Source: Anaeramoeba ignava (taxonomy: Eukaryota > Metamonada > Anaeramoebidae). From it: a DNA stretch of 64,000 bases. The stretch covers positions 383,001-447,000 of the forward strand of contig JAPDFW010000068.1 in NCBI GenBank assembly GCA_028826165.1, read 5' to 3'. Shown in pieces: positions 25,671-37,000 of this stretch. The position numbers and the translations under genes are program-made. The number at the start of each line of letters is the position of its first letter. Position 1 is the first letter of the stretch. The notes under the pieces were generated by a model. It made no database searches and had not been told where the DNA came from. It was given only the letters and a program-made list of their open reading frames with translations.

Positions 25671-28373
25671 ATGGATTTTGAAATTGCTTTAAGATCTGAT
25701 GATTTAGAAAAAATTGAAAAATTCTTACCAGAAAAAGTTAATGATTATATAGTAAATAATAATAATAAAAAAAAAGAAAAAAAAATTTATTATGATTTAT
25801 TATTATTTTAAATAGAAAGTAAAATATTTTTCTTTTTAAAAAAAAATTTCGAAAAAAAAACCTTCTTTTGAATTAGTTGATTTTATTTACATTTTTTTAT
25901 TATAAAAAAGGGTTTAACTCCAATACAAATTGCATGTAAACATCAATTAAAAGAAGAAATTATTGATAAAATTATTAAATCAGGAGCTGATTTATTAAAA
26001 AAAACTGTAAATTAATTAATTTAAATCTTAATTTTTAAAAGAAATTTTATTGTTTTAATTTTTTATTCACTTTCTCTTTTTTTTTTTTCTTTAATTTAAA
26101 AAGGAAGATGTTTATTTTTGCTTATTAATAAATTGTTCTCATTTGTTTTACAATAATTTTAAATGAATTTTTAGGATGTAAAATTTAGAATTTATTTTCT
26201 TTTTAATTTTTATATAAAATTTTAATTATTTGTTTAATTATTCAATTATTTAATTATTTAGCAAGAATCTGTTTTACATTTTGCTTGTTTAGGAAGAGTT
26301 AGTTTTTCAATATTTTCTAAATTAGTTAAAAATGGAGCAGATATTAATGCTGTTAATGTATATAAATTGAAAATTAAATTAAAATTTAAATTAAAATCTA
26401 AATTTATTTCTATTTTAGAAAGTAAAATTTTAATTGAATTTTTTTTAATTGAAATTTTTTTTTAATTGAATTTTTTTTTTAAAAAAAAGGGAGTAATTAT
26501 TATTTCATCCTTTCATTTTTTTTATTTAGAATTTTTCTCTTAATTTTTCTTTTAATTTTAATTTTGAAATGAATTTTGAAATTAATTTTGAAATGAATTT
26601 TGAAATTAATTTTGAAATGAATTTTGAAATTAATTTTAATTTTGAATTTAATTTTGAAATGAATTTTAATTTTGAAATGAATTTTGATTTTGAATTTAAT
26701 TTTAATTTTGAAATGAATTTTGATTTTGAAATGAATTTTGAAATGAATTTTAATTTTGAATTTAATTTGAATTTTAAATTTGAAATGAATTTTAATTTTG
26801 AAATGAATTTTGAAATGAATTTTAATTTTGAAATGAATTTTGATTTAATTTTGAAATGAATTTTGAAATGAATTTTAATTTTGAATTTAATTTTAATTTT
26901 GAAATGAATTTTGAATTTAATTTTAATTTTGAATTTAATTTGAATTTTAAATTTGAAATGAATTTTAATTTTGAAATGAATTTTGAAATGAATTTTAACT
27001 TTGAAATGAATTTTAACTTTATAGGGTGGATCAATATTACATTATGCTTGTTTTTATAAAGTAGATCCTCAAATTATAAAATTTTTAATTGATTCTGATG
27101 TTGATGTTAATCAAACTACTGTATATCTCTTGAATTTAATTATTAATTATTAATTATTAATTAATAAATTATTAATAAAAATTAGGATGTAAAAAATATT
27201 CCAAATTCTTCTTTAAATTATTTATTTTTTTAATCCTCTTTTTAAAATAAATAAAAAAATAGATTGTAAGATTTTCTTTTGCTTTTTTTTTTTTTGCTTT
27301 TTTTAAAGTAAATTTTTTTAAATCTTTTTGAAATTTTTTTAAAGGGAAAAAATGCACTACATTTTTCTGTTGAAAAATCTAATTTTGATGGAATTAGATT
27401 ACTTGTTGAAGCAGGATGTGATCAAAATCAAAAAGATGTTTGAAATTAATTCTAAAAAATTTTTTTTCATTCAATTAAAAATTAAAAAATTAATTTAGAA
27501 AGTAAATTTGGGATAAATAATCATAAATTATAATAATAATAATAATAAATCGAAAATTCAAAATAAAAATAAAATAGACTGTCAGTTATTCTCAAAAAAT
27601 TTTTAGATTGAAAAACATTTCTTTCTCATTTAAAATTCCATTTTCAAAAAATAAAGAATAAAACACCACTTTTTCTTGCTGGAGAAAAAGAAAAAAAAGT
27701 TATTAAATGTAGTAATAGTTATGTTGAAGATTTTCTTCGTTTTTACGAAAGAAAAGAATTCACAGATGTTACAATTAAATGTAGAACAGGAGAAATTATG
27801 GTTCATAAATTTATATTGAAAGCAAGAATTAGCCAAGATGAAACCGTTATTTCAAGATTTTTAACCATTTGCAAAAAATATGATTATGTCGATATTGATT
27901 CTTTTGTTCTTTTTCTTTATGGAAAAAATTTCAAAATTCCAAGTTCCGAAACAGAAAAATTTTCCCAAATAGTTAAAGATACTGGATTAGAAGAAAATTG
28001 GTTAGTTCAAAAATCTGGCAAAAGAGGATTAATTAATGATTTAAGAAAAATTTATTATCAAGATCAAAATAAAGATTTCACAATTATTGTTGTTTCTGAA
28101 TTCCATTTTAAAATCCATAAGGTTGTTTTAATTATAAGAAGTGAATTATATCGTGGAATGTTTTTAACTGTTAAAGACTCATCAGATCAAGTTAATGATT
28201 ATAGTGGAAAATCTCAAAATGCAATTAAAGCTCTGATTGAATTTTTATATTTTGATGAATTTTTAGAACAACCAAGTGATGAAGTTTTCAGAGAATTATA
28301 TGATGCAATTGATTATTATCAATTAAATGTGAATTCCAATTTATTATTAATTCTTGGTTCAGATATAAATTAA
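25671..28373 (+). CDS. Ankyrin-repeat protein with two BTB domains, one ankyrin repeat per exon
   Basis: Exons are 25671-25751, 25911-26006, 26262-26357, 27025-27120, 27345-27437 and 27657-28373, all phase 0, giving about 392 aa. Four exons of 93-96 nt each encode one ankyrin repeat (GLTPIQIAC to GADLLKKT; ESVLHFACLG to NGADINAVN; GGSILHYACFYK; GKNALHFSVEKS). The last exon carries a first BTB (FTDVTIKC, MVHKFILKA, FVLFLYGK) and a second BTB (DFTIIVV, IHKVVLIIRSELYRGMFLTV, ALIEFLYF). It is the intact counterpart of the C-terminus at 4228-5035 and shares the RSELYRGMFL signature with the RCC1-BTB gene. A Cullin-3 adaptor role is plausible but not shown. A further short ankyrin exon in the 255-nt intron before 26262 cannot be excluded. 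Confidence 0.85.
26565..27018 (+). repeat. TTTTGAAATGAA repeat in the ankyrin-BTB intron
   Basis: About 450 bp of GAAATGAATTTT/GAAATTAATTTT/TTTTAATTTTGAAAT units inside a 667-nt intron separating two ankyrin exons. The frames are open but yield only FNFEMNF strings, so I do not call it coding. Confidence 0.8.
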
Positions 28374-28566
28374 TTTTTATTTTTATTTTTAATTATTATT
28401 ATTATTTTTATTTTTCATGTTAAAACAAAAAACGGAAAGATCTTTTTATTTCTTTTTATTTTTATTTAAAAATTTTCCTTTCAAAATCTTGTTTTGAAAT
28501 TTTTTTGATTCTCTTTTTCTTTTTCTTAAAAAAATAATTATAATTATAATTATTATAATAATAAAT

Positions 28567-31500
28567 TTAGATATACTTATTCATTGAGCGATACAAAGCT
28601 AATATTTCTTCTCTCTCATTTTTTTGAGAGAAATCAAATAAAGCAAAAGCTAAATTATGATGTCCAAGTCTTGTTAATGAAAGAAACAAACGAGTTCGAT
28701 CATGATTTTCTTCAAAAAATACAAAAAATTTTGGAAGAAAACCAGGATATTTTCTTGTAATAAGACTCAAATAAACAATTGGGAAACATAATGTTGGATA
28801 TAAATCATCAATGTATCCACGATGATAGTATTGGTTGTTGATATCCTCGATTAATTCTGTGAGTAAATGAAGGAAAAATAGAAGACTATTCACCAAATTT
28901 GAAGAAATTGAATATTCAAAGTTTGATTCTTGAGTCGGACTGTTTCTGTTGTAGTTCTCGTTTATTGATTGAGGTGATTTTGAGTTTCTTTTCGGTTTTG
29001 ATTTCCCAGTTTTTTTTCTTTTGATTTCTTGTGATTGGTTTTTTTCTATTATTCCTTGAAAATTTTCTTCATTTTGAAAAAGTGATGAAAGTATTTCAAA
29101 AATTCCAGTGTAAGCAATTGAATAAAAAAAGAAATGAGCAAAAATATGGCCAACAGACTTGCTTTTTATAAAGGGAATCAATGATGAGCCAATTTCCTGA
29201 TAAATGCATAAAATCAATGATTCCGAGTTTGGAAGATCGGAAATCAAAGCAGAAGCAACTTGTGCTTTTCTTAAAGATTGTTCAAAAGAAGGTGAAACAA
29301 ATTCAAGAAAATCTTTTTCATTTAATTTTGAATATTGAATTTTGTGATAGAAATTGTGTGATTTTTCTAATAAAGAATTGATAAAATATGTGCCTGTTAT
29401 ATAATTTCCAAATTCGTTGTGAATTTTCCAAACAATGTGAATTGCTTCTTGAAAATTAATATCTTTTGCGTGATTTGAACGAAAGTGTCTTAAGTTTGTA
29501 AATGTGTAAATTGAGTTAAATGCTCGTTTAAAAATTTTCATTGAATCTTCATTCCAGTTGATTTGGAATTTATTTATGGTATTCATTTGAGAATCTGTAA
29601 TTTTAAAATAATCTATAAAGTGTTGGTAATATATTTTAGGTTGGTAATGCCTAAACAAAAGAAGGAATGAATTTTAATTTTAATTTTAATTTTAATTTTG
29701 AATTTAATTTTAATTTTGAATTTAATTGAATATTGAATATTGAATTAAATTGAATATTGAATATTGAATATTGAATATTGAATTGAATTGAATATTGAAT
29801 ATTGAATATTGAATATTAAATATTGAATTGAATATTGAATTGAATTGAATTGAATTGAATATTCAATATTGAATTAAATTGAATATTGAATATTGAATAT
29901 TGAATATTGAATATTGAAAATTGAATATTGAATATTGAATATTGAATATTGAATTGAATATTGAATATTGAATTGAATATTGAATTGAATATTGAATTAA
30001 ATATTAAATATTGAATATTGAATATTGAATATTGAATATTAAATATTGAATATTGAATATTGAATATTGAATTAAATATTAAATTGAATATTGAATATTG
30101 AATATTGAATTGAATTTTGAATTGAATATTGAATTGAATATTGAATTAAATTGAATATTGAATATTGAATATTGAATATTGAATATTGGATATTGAATTA
30201 AATTGAATATTGAATATTGAATATTGAATTAAATATTGAATTTAATTTAATTTAATTGAATTCATTTAAATTGAATATTGAATTAAATATTGAATTGAAT
30301 ATTGAATTAAATATTGAATTGAATATTGAATTTTAATTTGAATATTGAATTGAATTTTAATTTTAATTTTAATTTTGAATTGAATTGAATATTGAATATT
30401 GAATATTGAATATTGAATTGAATATTGAATATTAAATTGAATATTGGATTAAATTGGATATTGAATATTGAATATTGAATTAAATTGAATTTTGAATTTA
30501 ATTGAATATTGAATTGAATTTAATTTAATTTAATTGAATTCAATTGATTTTCATTTTAATTTTCATTTAAATTGATTTGAATTGAATATTGAATTTTACA
30601 ATTTTAAACAAGTAATAAATCTTGAAATTGGATGCTTAGAATTCTTTAATTGAAAAATTTTTTGAAATGTATCAGAAACTTTCTTAACTAAAATATTAGG
30701 ATCTGTATCTGGTAAATTATTCTCAAAAAACCAACAAATAGAAGAAGAAAAACTTCTAACAAGAGACCAAAAATTCACATGAATATCACTTAATTTCATT
30801 GTATCTAAATCTTTCATAAATAAACTATTCCAAAAATGAAACGCTTCTTTTAAATTTGAATCTTCCAAACTGAGTCTTTCGTTTTGAGAATTATTCTTAA
30901 ATAAAAAATCCTTTTTCAAACCATCTTTATACATAACAAAATCATCAAACCAATAAAGACATGATTTTTCAGGATAATTTCGAAGCACTTTTTTAATCAG
31001 TTCCCGTAATTTGACAACATTTCCTGCTCCTACTCCAATTGTGCCGTCTTTTCCAAAACAAAAGGTATTAATAATATGTTCCATTGAATTCCATCCAAGC
31101 AAAAAAAATCTGATTGCTGAAAATTTTATTGTGTGAAGCGAGACAATTTTTTGGTCAACATAGTTCGCAAGATCCACAAGTGTTTCGAACAATTTTGGTA
31201 TTAAATTGTGGAGATTGATTGCCTCCAAATTTTGGATGAGAACAGATAAAAAGGCTCTTGTGATTTCAAATATTGTTTCATTAAGCCGTTCGTTTCTGTT
31301 CTGTGTCATCGAAAAAATCTCCGTTTTCACAATCAATAGTTGCTGGATCATATTCTTAGCGAGATCATATTGGATTTGGGTCTCGCGGAAATTTTCAAGA
31401 AGTCTTTTTGTGATCTCCTTTGCTTGATCGCTTGTAAAATGCTCCTTGATTGTATTAATCATTGCAACAACATCTTTTTGTGTTAATGGTGCCTGTTGAA

Positions 31501-33865
31501 GATCATTTAGTGAATGATACACTATATTTTGTTGCGATTTCGATGTTGTTGTTGGTATTTCTTTGGTTATTAATTTCACAAAAGTCAGGAATTCTTCGTA
31601 TTTTTCTGTTTCTAGTTTTGATTCGAAATTTCTTTCGAAAAATGGTTGTGAATCATATAATTGTGAATCAAATGGCTTGAAGTTTTTGCGCGAATTTCCT
31701 GAAGAATTATAAAGAAAATCACCAGAAATTAATGGTGATTGTCTTGATGAAAACTCGCGATGATTTTGGATATTTTCATTTATTGTCAAATTGCCTCGAT
31801 TTTTGCTAATACTATTGAATCTAAAATCAGAGAAGTTCATTCTGTTTGTGAAATTTGGATCTTGGTCGTAAATTTTACTATTAGGATCTCTAAATCTTGG
31901 ATCAAATTCGAGAGAAGAAAATTCACCGATTGAATTGGTGTTTAAATTTGAGATGTTTCTATTCATCACGAGATTTGGATTTAGTTCATTATCAGAAATA
32001 TTTTGGTTTTTCTGGTAGTTTTGATCCATATTTAAGGTAGGGTTGTTTTGCTCCAGACCTTGTTTTTCTGCATTTTGTTGATATTTTGCAGAGAAATCAA
32101 TTCCTCTTGCTTGATCAAGAGAGTTTAATGCATTGATTGAGTTGTAAGAATTGGGATCTCTTTCATCAAATGATTTTTTCTCGTTGCCTTTGATATCGAT
32201 CTGGGATTGTGGAGTTGTGTATGAGTAGTTTCCCGAAAAGGGTGAATGTGGAGAAATTTTGTCAGACCAAAACCCTGTGTTGCGGGGACTTGGCTCTTCG
32301 CTGTTCAACAAGCTCCATGAAGGATCTTGCTTCTTTTTCTTGGGTACTTTTGGCGCTTCCAGGATTTGCTCAAGAAGCGTATCCATATATTCAGAATCGT
32401 CGGGTGTGTATTTTTCCAGATAAACAAAGCTTGTGTTTTGTAATTCTTGGATAAGATCTGAAAGAAAGTTTTCGTTTTGGTTTTCTTGTCCTTTTTGCTT
32501 TTCCAAAAGACCGAAAACATTGCGAATTTTGTTGAATAGAAACTTTGCAAATAAAGATTTCTGTTCTTCGGGAAGCAAGAAATGAATATGAAACAACGTG
32601 TTGATAAATTTGGAATAGAAATTCTGTTGTGAATAATTATTTGATCCTTTCAAAATATTCAGCTTGCGCGCGAAGTTAAATGTTGAAGGTTTGATGTATT
32701 CAATGCTCTTTGTCTTAAATTCCTTCATGATCACATAAACAAGGGAATTCCAAGTTGTGTCTCCACTAATTTCATTAGGCTCTGTGAGCGTGATTGGGTT
32801 GTCGCCATCAGGAAATTCAATCCACATTGGAACGCCAATTGGCGCGACTAATTTTTTAAAAAACGGCTTCAATTTCTTGTTCCCATCCATTTGTATAATT
32901 GCTTGAGCTAGTTCAACAAAAACATCCCATGATTCAACAAATTCAAATTGTGTGTTTAAAAGAACAATAAAACTACTGGGCGATGATAGGATTCTTTTGA
33001 TGATCCTCTTGCATTTTGAATGAATATATAAATGCTCCCTACAGCAAAATGCCCAGTTTTCTTCCGAGTTTGAGTTTCTGATTGTGTTGATAGTGTCCTC
33101 AATTTCAAAATCAGATTCAAACTCAAACTCAAAATTGCATGAGTTGTTTCCATTTTTTGGTCGTGATTCGCAATAATCCAAACATATTTCCGGACTTAAA
33201 AACCCAACAAGTGAAATTTTCATGATGAGAAGAATTTCTTTACATTTTGATTTATAACAATGCCAATTAGGAATTGAAATGACATGTTCAACAATATCAA
33301 TCACTCTTTTGAACTTGTGTGGTGATCGAACATCAATATGTTCGCTTATTTCCTCAATTGTAAGTGGAATAGGCAAAATGTGCTCATCAATTCCAGCAAT
33401 TATATATTCTATAAAAAGTGCATTTGGTTTTTCTCCACAAAATGCTTGAGTAATTAATTGTTTTGACAAACTTCCAAAAATTTTTTTTGTTTTTGCTTTT
33501 TGTTTTTTTGCTGATTTTTTGCTGTTTTGATTTTTGATTTTTTCATTTTCAATTTCAATTAAATTTTCATTTTCATTTTCATTTTCATTTTCAATTTCAT
33601 TTTCATTTTCATTTTCAATTTCAATTTCATTTTTAATTTCATTTTTAATTTCAATTTTAATTTTAATTTCATTTTCATTTTTTTGTGTTTCTTGATTAAG
33701 AAATAATGATTTAATTTCTCTAATCCATTCATTTGCAGTTTTTCTTTGATTCCATGATTCAAGTGTAAATTGTATTAAAAGTTCTGATAATGATAAGGAT
33801 TCTTTATTATCTTTATTTTTATTATCTTTATTATTTTTATTTTTTTTATTTTTATTTTTTTCCAT
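28567..33865 (-). CDS. Large unrecognised alpha-helical protein (about 1449 aa), two exons
   Basis: Exon 1 is 33865-30600 and exon 2 is 29650-28567. The GTAAAA donor and TTGTTTAG acceptor join in phase 2 to give 1450 codons. The N-terminus has a Lys/Asn-rich stretch and an EIE/ENE low-complexity insert (about 33690-33540). The body looks helical, followed by a Ser/Asn/Pro-rich disordered middle (about 32350-31600) and a helical C-terminal third with a basic KRKKTGKSKPKR patch. I find no catalytic motif, signal peptide or clear membrane segment. The N-terminal stretch LITQAFCGEKPNALFIEYII and the later ILSSPSSFIVLL loosely resemble the metazoan Mediator subunit 24 layout, but this is from memory and weak. 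A Mediator- or Integrator-type scaffold is one guess only. Its coding sequence is less AT-extreme than its neighbours', implying real constraint. Confidence 0.75.
29675..30565 (-). repeat. GAATATT repeat filling the intron of the large helical gene
   Basis: About 890 bp of (TTGAATA)n and TTGAATTGAAT variants. This unit is not seen elsewhere in the window. It sits wholly inside the 949-nt intron. Confidence 0.9.
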
Positions 33866-34050
33866 TTAATTTTTAAATCTTTTTATATTGAATAGAAAAA
33901 AAAAACACAAAAAAAAAATGAAAAATTCAAAATCAAAAAAAAATTTTTTTCTTTCTTTCTTTTTTTGTTTAAAAAAAAAAACATTCATTAAAAAATCAAA
34001 ATCAAAAAAAAAAATGAAAAAGATTTTTTTTCTTTTGTTCCTTTTTCTGT
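33866..34050 (-). promoter_or_regulatory. Putative promoter of the large helical gene
   Basis: The minus strand carries TTTTTCATTTTTTTTTTGTG at about 33901-33922 upstream of the ATG at 33865, plus further T tracts with another TTTTTCA near 34015. A lysine-rich open frame on the plus strand here is a by-product of poly-A. Confidence 0.4.
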
Positions 34051-37000
34051 TTAAAAGAAGAAAGAAAAAATAACAAGAATAGTTGATAAAAGTAAATTGA
34101 ATTGATTAAGAATTGCTGAATCTAAAAAAAAAAAGAAAAAATAAAATAAATTTTAATTATTAAATTTTTTTCCGATTTTAATTTTAATTTTGATTTCAAT
34201 TTTGATTTTAATTTTAATTTTAATTTTTAATTTTAATTTGAATTTTAAATTTTAAATTTTAATTTTAATTATTAAATTTTTTTCCGATTTTGATTTTAAT
34301 TTTAATTTTAATTTTAATTTTAATTTTAATTTTAATTTTAATTTTAATTTTAATTTTAATTTTGAATTGAATTTTAATTTTAATTTTAATTTTAATTTTA
34401 ATTTTCATTTTTAATTTTAATTTGGAATTTTAATTTTGAATTTAATTTTAATTTTAATTTTAATTTTGATTTTTAATTTTAATTTTAATTTTAATTTTAA
34501 TTTTAATTTTAATTTTAATTTTGATTTTGAATTTTAATTTTAATTTTAATTTTGATTTTAATTTTAATTTTAATTTTGATTTTAATTTTAATTTTGATTT
34601 TGATTTTGAATTTGAATTTTAATTTTAATTTTAATTTTAATTTTAATTTTAATTTTGATTTTGAATTTGAATTTTAATTTTAATTTTAATTTTGATTTTA
34701 ATTTTAATTTTAAATTTTGAATTTGAATTGAATTTTAATTTGAATTGAATTTGAATTGAATTTTGAATTTTAATTTTAATTTTAATTTGAAATTGATTTA
34801 CTAGGTGATTCAAAACTTTGAACAATGCTCCATTCTCCATTCCCTACATAATTATGCCCTCTTATTTTACAAACATAAACAACACCAGAGGTCAAATAAG
34901 AATAATCCATGACAAAAGAATAAGAAGTGAAATTTTTCGGAAAATTATAAATTTCAGGTTGAGAATAAAACTCATAATAATCCAAATTTAAATCATCAGA
35001 AGGATCCCATTTGAAAGTAATCATATTAGTAAATCGACGCACAATAAAGCCAGTGATTTCTTCAGGAATTTTGTCAACAGAGAATTGATACTCTTCACTG
35101 ATTTCACTTGAACCAATAGAATTTTCAGAAAAAACTTGAATAGTGTATGATTTCTCAGAAAAATTGGAATAAGATAGATTGAAAGAGTTTGTTGTGATAA
35201 CAGAACCAAATCCGGGGATTGTTGGATCAAAGATAATTGTGTACTGGATAATAGGCGATCCATTCGGATTCGGGATTTCCCATGAGAAATAAATTTGTAA
35301 TTCGGAATGTGAATGCGTGATATTGATTGAATCGATTTTTTCGGGAACTTGAGATTGTTGAGTCGTGAAATAAACAGACTCATTTGATTCACTTCCGTTT
35401 CCGATCCAGTTCTCAGCAATAATAACGATATTGTATGTCTGGAAACCGAATAGATCACCCAATAAAACGGAGACATTTTCAAAAACAGAAGAAAATTCAA
35501 AAGAAATATTTGATGAATTTTGAGAAGTGATTATAATATAGTATCCAGTAATAGGATCTCCATTATCGTTTGGTTTGTTCCAGTTGATGTTGATATAACC
35601 AGATTGCAAGTTGTAATTTATTGAAGAGACTTGAGCAGGAACATTATCTGTTATGGTTGTTTTCTCGTCAGACCAAGAACCCAAACCGATTGCGTTTTCG
35701 GCAGCAATTTTAACAGCATAAATGACTCCTGGTTGGAGTCCAGAAGACAAATTGTAGAAAAGATATGAAGTGTTTGAATATGTTGTATTAAGAACGCAAT
35801 TGGATGAGTTAGTTTGTTCATAAACTTGGATTCGGTAGTCGGTAATCTCAGATCCTCCGTTGAAAGGGGATTCCCAAGAAATAAGTATATAATCCCTTAT
35901 GGAATTGAGCGAAATCATGTTGAGCTCAATCTTAATAGGAACATTTGCGGAAACACAATCGCTAATACTCGTTGATTTTGTGTCCATTGTGTAAGTTGAT
36001 GGCGGACATTCATAACAGAATATTTTCCCCGTCTCATTCTGGTAGGTTGAGTAGGGACATTCGAGACATTCATCTGCGCCGATGAAGTCTTTATAAGTTC
36101 CTATAGAGCACTCCACACAGGCATAAGTGGATTGAGAGCATGTGTATCCTTTAGGACAATCAAATCCATCAAAAAGCATGAAAAAACCGCCTGAAGAAAA
36201 TCCATTAAGTGTGGGATCAAGATAGTTTCCTTTAATCGGGAATATTCGCGATGATGTTTTACCCGAAACGTAGATTTCTCTTGGAGAAAAGGATAGCGTT
36301 GCTTGAGCCGCGCCAAATGACCCGATATACGACGAAAATCTGAGCGTCGTTAAATTCGAATCGAAAATTGCTAATGTTGGATCTAAATCGAATAATCCTC
36401 CTAATTTTTCTGGTTGCAAGGACTCTTTTCCAATCATCACTTGATCCGCTGTGCAATATGTTGAGCCGCATATCATTACCCCATCATCTTCAAAAACTTC
36501 CAGACAATTGTGACTGATGTAATAACTGCAATTTGTCCCTCCAAAAAGTGTTCCACTTAAAAGGGAATAATTTGAATCAATCGAGAAAATAAATGCTGAA
36601 TAGTAACTTGTCGATGTTTTGTTTGTTTGAAAGGAATGTTCGTTTTTGATGTAATCAATCAAATCAGTTGATTTAGTGATTCCGGCAAAATAGAAGATGA
36701 ATCCGTTTGTGATTGAGGGGATTTGCTGGTAAGTAAAGCTTGTGATCCTGTCCTCATTCAAACCGCCGATGAAACTACCATATTCCAAAGTAGGTTGAGC
36801 GTTGTAATTGTAATATTGGTCGAATTTTAAATGGATGATAAAAGAAGAGTAAGATCCGGAATAAAGTGATGGATTTGAAGTGAGAATTGCAGTTGATTCC
36901 GTTATTAACGAAAGTTGGCCTTTTGTGTATCCAGTCAGTAAATAAGTGGGAATTTGATATCCTTCTTCTTCATAAACAACTAGATTTCCAGTGCTCAAAT

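Noticed and set aside
26569-27059. FNFEMNF open frames running into an ankyrin-like end
   Set aside because: The ankyrin-like end belongs to the exon starting at 27025. The upstream part is intronic repeat that happens to be open.
33888-34073. Lysine/phenylalanine-rich small plus-strand frame
   Set aside because: It is poly-A/poly-T sequence in the promoter of the minus-strand gene. It has no similarity to any family and no promoter element of its own.
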